Positions 1 to 5,676 of a DNA stretch of 30,209 nucleotides are shown in pieces. Below the pieces are notes generated by a model. The model worked only from the letters and a program-made list of their open reading frames with translations. It ran no database searches and was not told the origin of the DNA. Both the position numbers and the translations under genes were made by a program. The DNA comes from a virus: IMG/VR virus record IMGVR_UViG_3300007755_000011, positions 1 to 30,209 of that record. One strand, 5' to 3'. How positions within the stretch are numbered: position 1 is the stretch's first letter; every line of letters begins with the position of its first letter.

Positions 1-1
1 A

Positions 2-1402
2 GTAGAGCTGGTGATGGCGCTGAGTGCGGTGCAGGGGCAACTCCAGGCGATAGCAAAGACGGGGAGTGCAGAGGTGCATGGTCGCTCTAAGAATGGGCGC
101 CCGGTCAAATTTGGGTACAGCTATGCGGAGTATCCGACGGTGCTGAAGGCGGCGCTGCCGTTGCTGGCCTCTCAGGGGCTGGCTCTCTTCCACCAGACCT
201 TGCCGCTGGCGAGTGGAGCGACGGTGCTGAGGTCCATGCTGGCTCACCGGAGTGGTGAGTTCGTGGCTTCGGAGATGGTGCTGCGGGTGGACCAGCCTGG
301 GAACCCTCAGAGGTGGGGGAGCTGGCTGACGTACTCGAAGAGGTACGCGACCTTGCAGCTCTTGGGGATGGCGGCGGGTGGGGATGATGACGCTTCTTCC
401 TATGTTCAGTCTCAGGGCTCTCAGGGCTCTCGGTCGCAGGGTGCGCCGCGCCAGTCTTCCCGGCCCCAGAGTCAGCAACAGCAGCAGCAGCAAGCTCAGC
501 GCCCTCAGAGGAGCGGGGGGGTGTACACCTCAGAGCAGCTGCGAGGGCAGCTCTGCGGCCTGTTCGAGGGTGTCAGCGCGGATGAGGTGGAGGAGCTGTA
601 TAGGCGGTCCAAGGGGGCGCTGTCCTCTGCGACTAGAGGGCAGCTGAGCCAGGAGATCAGCTACCTGCGAGAGCACCCTAGCGAGGTGAGGGCAGGGGTG
701 GAGGAGGTGCTCTCATGGAGGGCTTCCGCCCCGATCGCAGACGAACAGATGAGCAGGAGTGCGAGCCCCAAAAGCGCTCACGCCACCGGGGAACAGCCGA
801 GCAGGTGCGGAGCGCTAAAGGGCTCACGGTCCCCTGCTGAACATGCGACCCGGGGGGACGCGGATCTCCGCCCTATCCAGGCGGCGACTCCGCCTTCTAC
901 CCCAGAGGAGAGCCTCAGGGCCTTCCAGGAGCGCCACCGAGCTGAGCAGCCTCAGCCTGAGCTGCTGGGACCCACCACCCAGCCTCCCCAGCCTCCCCAG
1001 ATGACTGAGAAGCGGCGCTGGACGCTGGCTCAGAAGGCGCTAGTGAAGCTCTACCCAGAGCTGGACGTGGTGGGGGTCCGTGACCTCTACGATCTCCGAG
1101 GGATCGACCTGGGGGGCTCCTCGGCTGAGGATCTAGAGAGGGAGGTGATAGATCTAGAGAGCCGCGCCGATGCGCGGGAGGAGGTGCAGTCGCGCCTCGC
1201 TGAGTATGAGCGCATGAGGCTGATAGAGCGCCATGTGACCTCCTCAGACGGCTCCACCACCTACACAGTGCGGAGAAGGGGTGGGAGGTGGAGCTGCACC
1301 TGTAGAGCAGGACAGTGGAGAAGAGAGTGCAAGCATATCAAGCAGATCAAAGCCGAGACCGAGACGGCCACAGCAGGGGCTGAGCCCCAGAGGAGAGAGT
1401 GA
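2..1402 (+). CDS. erf: ERF-family ssDNA annealing protein with C-terminal SWIM zinc motif
   Basis: Single-strand annealing recombinase of the ERF superfamily, expected to coat ssDNA and anneal complementary strands during phage recombination or replication. Seen: the N-terminal part has the ERF pattern, a YAEYPTVLKAALPLLASQGL segment followed by WGSWLTYSKRYATLQLLGMAAGGDDDA near residues 100-127 (numbered from base 11), equivalent to the family's GSAxTYxRRYALxxLLGIxxDDDD signature. A Gln-rich, low-complexity linker follows. The C-terminus carries C429-x-C431-x8-C440-x-H442, a SWIM zinc-binding motif normally found in DNA- or protein-binding proteins. The frame is open to the window edge and ERF proteins usually begin a few residues earlier, so the true start is probably outside; first in-window starts are GTG at 11 and ATG at 14. 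The stop overlaps the next gene's ATG (TGATG). ERF is secure; the role of SWIM is inferred. Confidence 0.88.
   Translation, partial: VELVMALSAVQGQLQAIAKTGSAEVHGRSKNGRPVKFGYSYAEYPTVLKAALPLLASQGLALFHQTLPLASGATVLRSMLAHRSGEFVASEMVLRVDQPGNPQRWGSWLTYSKRYATLQLLGMAAGGDDDASSYVQSQGSQGSRSQGAPRQSSRPQSQQQQQQQAQRPQRSGGVYTSEQLRGQLCGLFEGVSADEVEELYRRSKGALSSATRGQLSQEISYLREHPSEVRAGVEEVLSWRASAPIADEQMSRSASPKSAHATGEQPSRCGALKGSRSPAEHATRGDADLRPIQAATPPSTPEESLRAFQERHRAEQPQPELLGPTTQPPQPPQMTEKRRWTLAQKALVKLYPELDVVGVRDLYDLRGIDLGGSSAEDLEREVIDLESRADAREEVQSRLAEYERMRLIERHVTSSDGSTTYTVRRRGGRWSCTCRAGQWRRECKHIKQIKAETETATAGAEPQRRE
743..886 (+). repeat. Imperfect 48-bp-period repeat in the ERF linker
   Basis: GAACA(G/T) recurs at 743, 791 and 839, exactly 48 bases (16 codons) apart. 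The first two copies also share GAGCAGG and an AAAG(N)GCTCACG block, with a small shift inside the unit; the third copy is strongly diverged. At protein level the units begin EQ-x-SR, EQ-x-SR and EH-x-x-R. It lies in the low-complexity linker between the ERF and SWIM parts, downstream of a CAG-rich Gln run (about 474-500). Probably linker growth by slippage. Confidence 0.35.
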
Positions 1403-1737
1403 TGAAGTGGGTGAGCGAAGAGCAGGAGATCGCCGCAGAAAATGCGGCGCGCGAGACTGATGGCCAGCGCCGGTTTCAGGCGCTGGTGTCCCGTAGGGAG
1501 GTACTGGAGAGACGCGCCGATAGGGCGCGCGAGATGATAGAGAGGTTGAAAAGGCAGCGATCCACCCTCCCTCCTCCAGGAGAGGGAGGCTTTTTGGCCT
1601 GGATAGACAGGCAGTGGGTGGAGGAGAGCCTCGCAGAGGAGAAGGCGAGGCTCTCCGATCTGTCGAAAAGGGCGCTCTCTGCGAGGGCGGAGGAGGAGGA
1701 GGCCCTGAGGCGCTGGAAGGCGCGTCGAGAGGGCTGA
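1402..1737 (+). CDS. Small coiled-coil protein of unknown function
   Basis: Unrecognised 111-residue protein. It is very rich in Arg and Glu and predicted by eye to be two long helices (about residues 10-50 and 70-110) separated by a PPPGEGGF turn, so a coiled-coil hairpin. The ATG at 1402 overlaps the ERF stop as TGATG and has AGGAGAG just upstream, which favours it over the GTG at 1399. This tight coupling to the annealing protein suggests an accessory role in recombination or replication, but no family was recognised and no catalytic motif is visible. Confidence 0.7.
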   Translation: MKWVSEEQEIAAENAARETDGQRRFQALVSRREVLERRADRAREMIERLKRQRSTLPPPGEGGFLAWIDRQWVEESLAEEKARLSDLSKRALSARAEEEEALRRWKARREG

Positions 1738-1747
1738 AACAGAAGGC

Positions 1748-1785
1748 GCCCAGGCCCCCACAGACTGATATCTAAGGGCCTGGGC
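1748..1785 (+). terminator. Perfect 10-bp inverted repeat, possible terminator or processing hairpin
   Basis: GCCCAGGCCC (1748-1757) and GGGCCTGGGC (1776-1785) are exact reverse complements with an 18-base loop. The hairpin begins 11 bases after the coiled-coil gene's stop. No T tract follows, so it is not a standard rho-independent terminator; it could protect or process the mRNA between the recombination genes and the next cluster. Confidence 0.45.
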
Positions 1786-1822
1786 AAGCGCTCCCCACAA
1801 GGGGGGCAAAGGTAGAGACAGG

Positions 1823-2041
1823 ATGATGAAAAAAACCCCGAGGGGCAAGTCCCCTCGTAGGGCTAGCGCCCTGAGTGTGTGGGCTGCTGAGTGGAGGGAA
1901 GAAATCGCTGTGTGGCTGATGCGGATAGCCGTCCTGCTGATAGTGATGCTGATAGCGGCGCTGCTGTGGGCGGAGTGGAGCGGGTCTAGCGGGTCTGTAG
2001 ACACGCAGCCCTGCCCAGAGATCCACAGGGGCAGACGATGA
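1823..2041 (+). CDS. Small single-pass membrane protein
   Basis: Unrecognised protein of 72 residues (71 if the ATG at 1826 is used). A Lys/Arg-rich N-terminus is followed by one strongly hydrophobic helix (about residues 29-50, centre AVLLIVMLIAALLW) and a short polar tail with one Cys. The positive-inside rule places the N-terminus in the cytoplasm. An AGACAGG ribosome-binding segment precedes the ATG pair. Its stop overlaps the next start (ATGA at 2038). Early position argues against a structural role; a superinfection-exclusion or host-modifying membrane protein is possible but unsupported. Confidence 0.6.
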   Translation: MMKKTPRGKSPRRASALSVWAAEWREEIAVWLMRIAVLLIVMLIAALLWAEWSGSSGSVDTQPCPEIHRGRR

Positions 2042-2199
2042 GCCTGCGGCCTGGGATAGAGGGGCTGCGCCTGCGCTCAAGGCGCGGCATGTGGGTAGCC
2101 ACCTGGACAGAGGGGGGCTCCCAGCGGGAGCAGAGTGGAGACACACCAGAGGAAGCCCTGCGAGGGCTGGTGATAGGAGGCGTTCATGAGCCCTCATGA
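2038..2199 (+). CDS. 53-residue protein of unknown function
   Basis: Short reading frame that overlaps the upstream gene by ATGA and ends inside the ParB-like gene (14-base overlap). The product has a GMWVATWTEGGSQREQSGDT core followed by PEEALRGLV. The pattern W-x-A-x-W ... G-x-TPEEALR-x-L is common in small phage proteins that form a compact beta-beta-alpha fold, but no function is assigned. Support is the coupled start, the tight packing and a protein-like C-terminal helix. It has no separate ribosome-binding site, so expression would depend on coupling. Confidence 0.55.
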   Translation: MSLRPGIEGLRLRSRRGMWVATWTEGGSQREQSGDTPEEALRGLVIGGVHEPS

Positions 2200-3472
2200 C
2201 TGGGTGATCATCGGGACGGTGGATGCGATCCCGATCGATGTGATCCGAAGGGATCCGTCAATACAGGCTCGGGTGGAGATAGGCGCAGCCCGCGTCACCA
2301 CCTACGCAGACGACCTCAGCCGAGGGGACCGGATGCCTCCGGTGGTGGTCTTCTGTGAGGAGGTCGAGGGAGAGTGGATAGCGTGGCTGGCTGACGGATG
2401 GCACCGCGTCGCAGCCGTAGAGGAGAGGGGAAAGAGCTGCATGATCCGCGCAGAGATGCGCAAGGGAGGGAGGCGAGAGGCGTTGATCTACGCGGCGGGC
2501 GCGAACGCCGCGCACGGTCTCCGGAGGAGCCTAGCGGACAAGCGCCGCGCCATCGACCTGCTGCTGGATGATCCGGTCTGCTCGCAGTGGAGCGCCAGGA
2601 GGATCGCCAAGGCCGCTCGGGTCTCAAACTCGACGATCTCTATGGCAAAAAAGAGGCGCAGAAACTGTGCGATCGCACACCCTGAAAGTGGATCCGGTGG
2701 GGAATTCCCCAAAAACGCGCAGCACGACTGTAATCGTCCGCCTATAGCGGCATCCGGGTGCGGAATTCCGCACCCATCCCCATCCTCAGAGCCCCAGCCT
2801 GCTACACTGCCTCCAGTCGAGGAGGGGATGATGAGCGCGCTGGATCCAGAGGAGCAGGAGGAGCAGGAAGGGGAGCCCCTGAGCCTGGGGGTGCTCCTGG
2901 GAGAGGGAGAGGGAGACGCGGGGGGGGAGACGGAGTGGCCTCTCAAGATCGAGGAGGGCCTGAGCCCCCACGAGATGCAGCTCCTCCGCAGGCTGGCCTA
3001 TACATATGGGGCCAGTAGCTGGGAGCGTGGGACTGGGGCGGACCACCCTCCGGTGGTGCCCAGCCTCCTGGAGCGCCTGCCCAACGAGATCCCATCGGCA
3101 GGGTGGGGCTTGATCCCCAGCTGGACCCACATGGGGGAGCTGCTGGAAAGGGGGCTGCTGATAGAGGCACGCCGAGAGGGGGTCGCAGTCCTCTGCCTGA
3201 GCGGAGCTGCATGGAGCGCCTACAGCGAGGCTCTCCACCCGAGAGTACGCTACCCAGAGATCAGGCCGGAGCTGCACTCCCTCGCAGCGCAGATTCAGCC
3301 TGGGCTGCGCTCGGTCTCCGTCCACGAGACAGGCCACGGAGTCAAGATCTCCTCCTGCCCTGTCGTAGAGGGGATCAGCGTAGACCTCCAGATCACCGCC
3401 TCTGACTGGGGAGGCGTGGTGGAGCGTCTACGAGAGGCTGTGGAGCTGATACGTAGGTGCTCTACAGCCTAG
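2186..3472 (+). CDS. ParB-like protein (ParB/Srx fold plus HTH) with long C-terminal extension
   Basis: ParB/RepB/Spo0J-family DNA-binding protein. Seen: residues 11-105 match the ParB N-terminal fold (MPPVVVF near 50-56, LADGWHR at 68-74), then an alpha-helical part (LRRSLADKRRAIDLLLDDP, 112-130) and a helix-turn-helix at about 136-156 (SARRIAKAARVSNSTISMAKK). Phage members usually act in replication, partition or transcription control; no ParA is visible nearby. Residues 157-214 form a Cys/Pro-rich linker whose DNA contains three perfect palindromes. The C-terminal 215 residues are unrecognised. GGAGG lies 5 bases before the ATG, and the start overlaps the 53-residue gene. An internal ATG pair at 2828/2831 with GAGGAGGGG could give a separate C-terminal product. 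Confidence 0.82.
   Translation: MSPHDWVIIGTVDAIPIDVIRRDPSIQARVEIGAARVTTYADDLSRGDRMPPVVVFCEEVEGEWIAWLADGWHRVAAVEERGKSCMIRAEMRKGGRREALIYAAGANAAHGLRRSLADKRRAIDLLLDDPVCSQWSARRIAKAARVSNSTISMAKKRRRNCAIAHPESGSGGEFPKNAQHDCNRPPIAASGCGIPHPSPSSEPQPATLPPVEEGMMSALDPEEQEEQEGEPLSLGVLLGEGEGDAGGETEWPLKIEEGLSPHEMQLLRRLAYTYGASSWERGTGADHPPVVPSLLERLPNEIPSAGWGLIPSWTHMGELLERGLLIEARREGVAVLCLSGAAWSAYSEALHPRVRYPEIRPELHSLAAQIQPGLRSVSVHETGHGVKISSCPVVEGISVDLQITASDWGGVVERLREAVELIRRCSTA
2666..2775. promoter_or_regulatory. Cluster of three perfect palindromes in the ParB-like gene
   Basis: Three exact palindromes lie within 110 bases: TGTGCGATCGCACA (2666-2679), GGGGAATTCCCC (2699-2710) and GGGTGCGGAATTCCGCACCC (2756-2775). 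The first and third share GTGCG/CGCAC arms; the second and third share the core GGAATTCC. Centres are 32 and 61 bases apart. They sit in the region coding for a flexible linker, where protein constraint is low. Known parallels are parS-type sites and the lambda origin inside gene O. A binding site for the encoded protein or an origin element is the inferred role. Confidence 0.45.
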
Positions 3473-3473
3473 T

Positions 3474-3510
3474 GCCCAGGTAGAGGGGAGCCCTACCCTC
3501 TCTGCCTGGG
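3474..3510 (+). terminator. Terminator-like hairpin after the ParB-like gene
   Basis: CCCAGG at 3475-3480 pairs with CCTGGG at 3505-3510. Pairing continues inward through TAGAGGGG (3481-3488) with CCCTCTCTG (to 3497), giving about 14 pairs including two G-T, around an 8-base loop. There is no clear T tract, so termination may be weak or factor-dependent. A second, smaller hairpin (TGTGGCC 3513-3519 with GGCCACA 3532-3538) follows at once. Confidence 0.5.
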
Positions 3511-3594
3511 TCTGTGGCCAATGGAAACAAGGGCCACAATGGAAAACTTTCCCCATAATCCCCCCAAAAAAAGCCAGAAAATCCCCAGTTTGGT

Positions 3595-3623
3595 TTGACA
3601 AGTAGGAAATAATTTCCTATTAT
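3595..3623 (+). promoter_or_regulatory. Near-consensus sigma-70-type promoter with palindromic operator
   Basis: TTGACA (3595-3600), a 17-base spacer, then TATTAT (3618-3623): a perfect -35 and a five-of-six -10. The spacer contains TAGGAAAT-A-ATTTCCTA (3603-3619), an exact 8-bp inverted repeat around one base, as expected of a repressor operator. Upstream, GGAAAACTTTCC (3541-3552) has the same GGAAA/TTTCC arms and may be a second site. The promoter points at the HNH/HTH gene pair; the start codon lies about 60 bases downstream of the -10. Confidence 0.72.
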
Positions 3624-3683
3624 GTAGATGCCGGTGGGGAGAGACCCCACAAGGCGACACCGCCCGAGAGGGAAGGGGACAAC

Positions 3684-4106
3684 ATGAGCAACACAAACGC
3701 AAACGCAGCCAAAACCGCTCCTAAGGCACGCAAGGGTGGGTCCAAGGCACGCAAGGGTGGGTCCAAGTGGATTCGACCGACCACCCGCCTCGCGCTCTAC
3801 CTGCGCGACGGATTCCGCTGCGCCTACTGCAACCGCGACCTCTCCCAGGCCCCGCGCTTCGAGACCACCCTCGACCACGTGAAGGCTCACCACAGCGGCG
3901 GCGATAACTCTCCCTCGAACCTAGTGTGTGCCTGCCGTAGCTGCAACTCCAGACGTCAAGACAAGCCAGTCAGCACCTACGTCAAGATCGCTGGCCTGAA
4001 CCCCAGCACGATCTGGAGCCGGATTTCCAGACGTCGCAGCCGCGACCTCACCCCCTACCGCGCCGAGGCCCGCCGCCTCATCGCTGAAAGGAAGGCCAAC
4101 CGATGA
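3684..4106 (+). CDS. HNH endonuclease
   Basis: HNH-family nuclease, 140 residues. Seen: zinc-binding pairs C46-x2-C49 and C84-x2-C87, the catalytic D64-H65 (TTLDHV), N79 and the final CRSCNSRR helix, all in canonical order. The N-terminus is a basic, disordered tail holding a duplicated KARKGGS. The enzyme should make metal-dependent nicks or breaks in DNA; phage HNH proteins act in packaging or as free-standing homing enzymes, and this one is neither next to the terminase nor inside an intron. AGGGAAGGGG precedes the ATG. It is the first gene after the promoter at 3595-3623 and its stop overlaps the HTH gene's start (ATGA), so the two are co-expressed. Confidence 0.88.
   Translation: MSNTNANAAKTAPKARKGGSKARKGGSKWIRPTTRLALYLRDGFRCAYCNRDLSQAPRFETTLDHVKAHHSGGDNSPSNLVCACRSCNSRRQDKPVSTYVKIAGLNPSTIWSRISRRRSRDLTPYRAEARRLIAERKANR
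3723..3764 (+). repeat. Exact 21-bp tandem duplication
   Basis: The 21-base unit AAGGCACGCAAGGGTGGGTCC occurs twice back to back (3723-3743 and 3744-3764) with no mismatch and keeps the reading frame, duplicating KARKGGS in the basic tail of the HNH protein. Exact identity suggests a recent slippage event. Confidence 0.85.
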
Positions 4107-4516
4107 AGATCAACCCCGAACACCTTTCCGGAGCAGACACCACAGGGGCGCGCGATAGCGCTTTTGTGGTGTCTGCTCATGACCCTAAGGCCCGGTGGGT
4201 CGGGCAGGTCCCCGTTACTAGGATCGGATGGACCCTCGAAGATCCAGAGGGCCTCCATGATGCCCTCATGGATGAGGCATCGCTCGGCAGTCTCATCGAG
4301 ACTGTCGGCGCGGTGAGCACCGAGACAGCGGTGGGCTATAAGGCCCCTCAGCCTTCGGAGATCAGAGCCCTCATCAAGAGGGCGCGCATCTCCCAGGCTG
4401 AGGCAGCGCGGAGGATAGGAGTGACCTCCAGGAGCATGAGGTACTGGGTGAGCGAGACAGCATCCAGGCCCATCCCTTTTGCGGAGTGGTACACGCTCCG
4501 CGCTATCCTCGGATAA
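4103..4516 (+). CDS. HTH DNA-binding protein
   Basis: 137-residue protein. The C-terminal half holds a helix-turn-helix (about residues 86-116: EIRALIKRARISQAEAARRIGVTSRSMRYW) followed by PIPFAEWYTLRAIL, the arrangement of small XRE/YdaS-like phage regulators. Residues 1-80 are unrecognised. The start overlaps the HNH stop (ATGA). A plausible role is control of the operon promoter at 3595-3623, whose spacer is palindromic; that link is inference. The first half of the coding DNA contains four consecutive inverted repeats, which may explain its unusual N-terminal sequence. Family assignment rests on the HTH only. Confidence 0.75.
   Translation: MKINPEHLSGADTTGARDSAFVVSAHDPKARWVGQVPVTRIGWTLEDPEGLHDALMDEASLGSLIETVGAVSTETAVGYKAPQPSEIRALIKRARISQAEAARRIGVTSRSMRYWVSETASRPIPFAEWYTLRAILG
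4131..4178. repeat. Long inverted repeat inside the HTH gene
   Basis: GAGCAGACACCACA (4131-4144) and TGTGGTGTCTGCTC (4165-4178) are exact reverse complements over 14 bp. In + strand RNA, pairing continues inward through three G-U and four Watson-Crick pairs to a GCGATA loop (4152-4157), for a 21-pair hairpin. It starts 28 bases after the gene's start codon. Further hairpins follow at 4259-4281, 4284-4308 and 4311-4322. Confidence 0.8.
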
Positions 4517-4539
4517 AAAAAGGCTCCCTCTCAGGAGCC
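4515..4539 (-). terminator. Rho-independent terminator reading the minus strand
   Basis: On the minus strand the order is GGCTCC, a six-base loop, GGAGCC, then seven T residues: a standard intrinsic terminator of modest stem length. On the + strand the A tract precedes the hairpin and no T tract follows, so it does not serve the HTH gene. All recognised genes here are on the + strand, so the orientation implies either a minus-strand transcript from the right or chance. Confidence 0.55.
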
Positions 4540-4640
4540 CACTCCACCTTGGAAAGGCTGGAGCAATGACCGGCTGGCTTCTTCGGGTCTGTCAATCCCC
4601 GCTCGTGCGGGGGAAATTTGCCGGCAAGCCAGCCTACCAC
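4515..4640 (-). ncRNA. Candidate minus-strand small RNA with CRISPR-repeat-like hairpin
   Basis: Read on the minus strand: CCCCGC-ACGA-GCGGGG (4612-4597) followed by ATTGACAG, then about 50 bases, then the terminator at 4539-4515. The hairpin and the next bases resemble a type I-E CRISPR repeat (hairpin CCCCGC-N4-GCGGGG then ATGAACCG or ATAAACCG; 5 of 8 match the first). An outer 9-bp stem also surrounds the hairpin: GGCTGGCTT 4572-4580 with AAGCCAGCC 4626-4634. Only a weak promoter is seen to the right (TTTTCA-N17-TAGGCT on the minus strand). It may instead be a structured + strand leader of the next gene. Transcription is inferred. Confidence 0.3.
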
Positions 4641-4661
4641 AGAAAGCACAGGGTGAAAAAA

Positions 4662-5624
4662 GTGAGTGATCGACTTTCCCCACAGCTGGCTGTCTCCCAT
4701 ATCGGGCGGCGGTATCCGGGCGTGTGGAAAAAGCACGAGCAGGTGCGGAGCCAGCACCACCATGACTGGCCCCGATGGTGCTACTGCCCGCTGACGGAGA
4801 CCGCCGAAATCCTCGCCTCATACGGGGCCTTCAGGGCAGGGGATATTGGAGTGGTCGGAGCGCTGGCCGCGTGGAAGGCCACGCAGGGGATCTATCGCTT
4901 TGACCCTGATCTCCAGAGAGCCCTGATGGACACCCCTGTTAAAGGGGATCTTCCGGTGGAGGTACTAGAGCACCTCCCTGGGTGGTGTGTATACGTCGAG
5001 ATGGACCCGTCTGGGTCCATACAGGGCTTCTGGGCACACCTGGAGTGGGATGAGGTGCAAGACCGGCGCGAACTGCGCTTGGTTTTGCACCCGACAGGTG
5101 AAGGCCGCGCCCTAGTGGCTGTGCCTATACACCTAGGCGTAGGCGGCCTAGAGGAGGCACTCAGGTCCATGGCGCAGGAGACTCCTCGGCCTGGGACTCC
5201 TGTGGGCTGGCTAGCAGACCTCCTCGAACCCCTCATCTCGCTTCTACTGTACCTATGCTCCGCTGCGGCGGAGATACGGGACAGCCGGACAGGGTGGGAG
5301 CGAGGGGCTCACTCTCCAGACAAGCCAAAAAGGAGGAAAAAGAGGAGGAGGTCCAGCGCTGGGCGCCCCTCACCCACTACGTGGGACGTGGGGTGGAGGT
5401 TCGGGGCAGCCCTGAGGGCCTCCCGAAAGGCTGCTGAGGGGTCAGGGGGCTCGGCGGGCGCAGGCTCTAGCCCTAGACCCCATATCAGGAGAGCCCACTG
5501 GCACACCTACCGGGTGGGGAAGGGGCGCCGGAAAAGAGTCCTGAGGTGGGTCCATCCCATCATGGTGGGGACGGGTGAGAGGGTGGCTACGGTGCATCGG
5601 GTAGCTCTGGAGCCACCCGTATAG
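4662..5624 (+). CDS. AcrVA2-like protein (anti-CRISPR family)
   Basis: 320-residue protein of the AcrVA2-like family. The founding member, AcrVA2 of Moraxella, lowers Cas12a by acting on the nascent protein and its mRNA; most homologues are untested. Seen, in family order: WPRWCYCPL (36-44), GIYRFDPDL (76-84), LPGWCVYVE (105-113), GFWAHLEWD (122-130), a hydrophobic helix LLEPLISLLLYLC (about 200-212), a basic linker near 225, and PHIRRAHWHTY (273-283) with the trailing LRWVHP. Length matches the family. The GTG at 4662 is chosen because AGGG lies 8 bases upstream and the family homology starts just after it. The ATG at 4566 gives 32 extra residues encoded by a structured, possibly non-coding segment. 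Family confident; function in this phage inferred. Confidence 0.78.
   Translation: MSDRLSPQLAVSHIGRRYPGVWKKHEQVRSQHHHDWPRWCYCPLTETAEILASYGAFRAGDIGVVGALAAWKATQGIYRFDPDLQRALMDTPVKGDLPVEVLEHLPGWCVYVEMDPSGSIQGFWAHLEWDEVQDRRELRLVLHPTGEGRALVAVPIHLGVGGLEEALRSMAQETPRPGTPVGWLADLLEPLISLLLYLCSAAAEIRDSRTGWERGAHSPDKPKRRKKRRRSSAGRPSPTTWDVGWRFGAALRASRKAAEGSGGSAGAGSSPRPHIRRAHWHTYRVGKGRRKRVLRWVHPIMVGTGERVATVHRVALEPPV
5581..5618 (+). terminator. Inverted repeat at the end of the AcrVA2-like gene
   Basis: GGGTGGCT (5581-5588) and AGCCACCC (5611-5618) are exact 8-bp reverse complements ending just before the stop codon. An alternative inner hairpin pairs GCTAC (5586-5590) with GTAGC (5601-5605). No T tract follows. 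It could slow termination or shape the mRNA end; evidence for a true terminator is weak. Confidence 0.3.
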
Positions 5625-5644
5625 ATCTAGAGCCCACCCTGCCC

Positions 5645-5650
5645 TACAAT
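5645..5650 (+). promoter_or_regulatory. Possible -10 box before the 50-residue HTH gene
   Basis: TACAAT matches five of six -10 bases and lies 27 bases before the ATG at 5677. The hexamer 17 bases upstream (TAGATC) is a poor -35. A small GGCG/CGCC hairpin follows at 5651-5663. A weak or activator-dependent promoter for this gene and perhaps the lysis cluster is possible. Confidence 0.3.
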
Positions 5651-5676
5651 GGCGAAAACCGCCATGCGGGGGAAAA

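Noticed and set aside
1261-2004. Long open frame on the minus strand (247 codons), with others such as 15800-16441 and 8303-9154
   Set aside because: Each lies opposite well-supported + strand genes, has low-complexity composition and no coupled neighbours; they are shadows in GC-rich DNA.
2186-3472. A plasmid-type partition (ParAB) system
   Set aside because: No ParA-type Walker ATPase is adjacent; phage ParB-fold proteins often act alone.
4591-4618. A CRISPR array
   Set aside because: Only one repeat-like unit is present; no second copy was found in the window and there are no cas genes.
4479-4661. Longer start sites (4479 or ATG 4566) for the AcrVA2-like gene
   Set aside because: 4479 lies inside the HTH gene; the 4566 ATG has GGAG only two bases away, and the extra residues are encoded by stem-loops and do not resemble the family. 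The GTG at 4662 fits better, though 4566 is not excluded.
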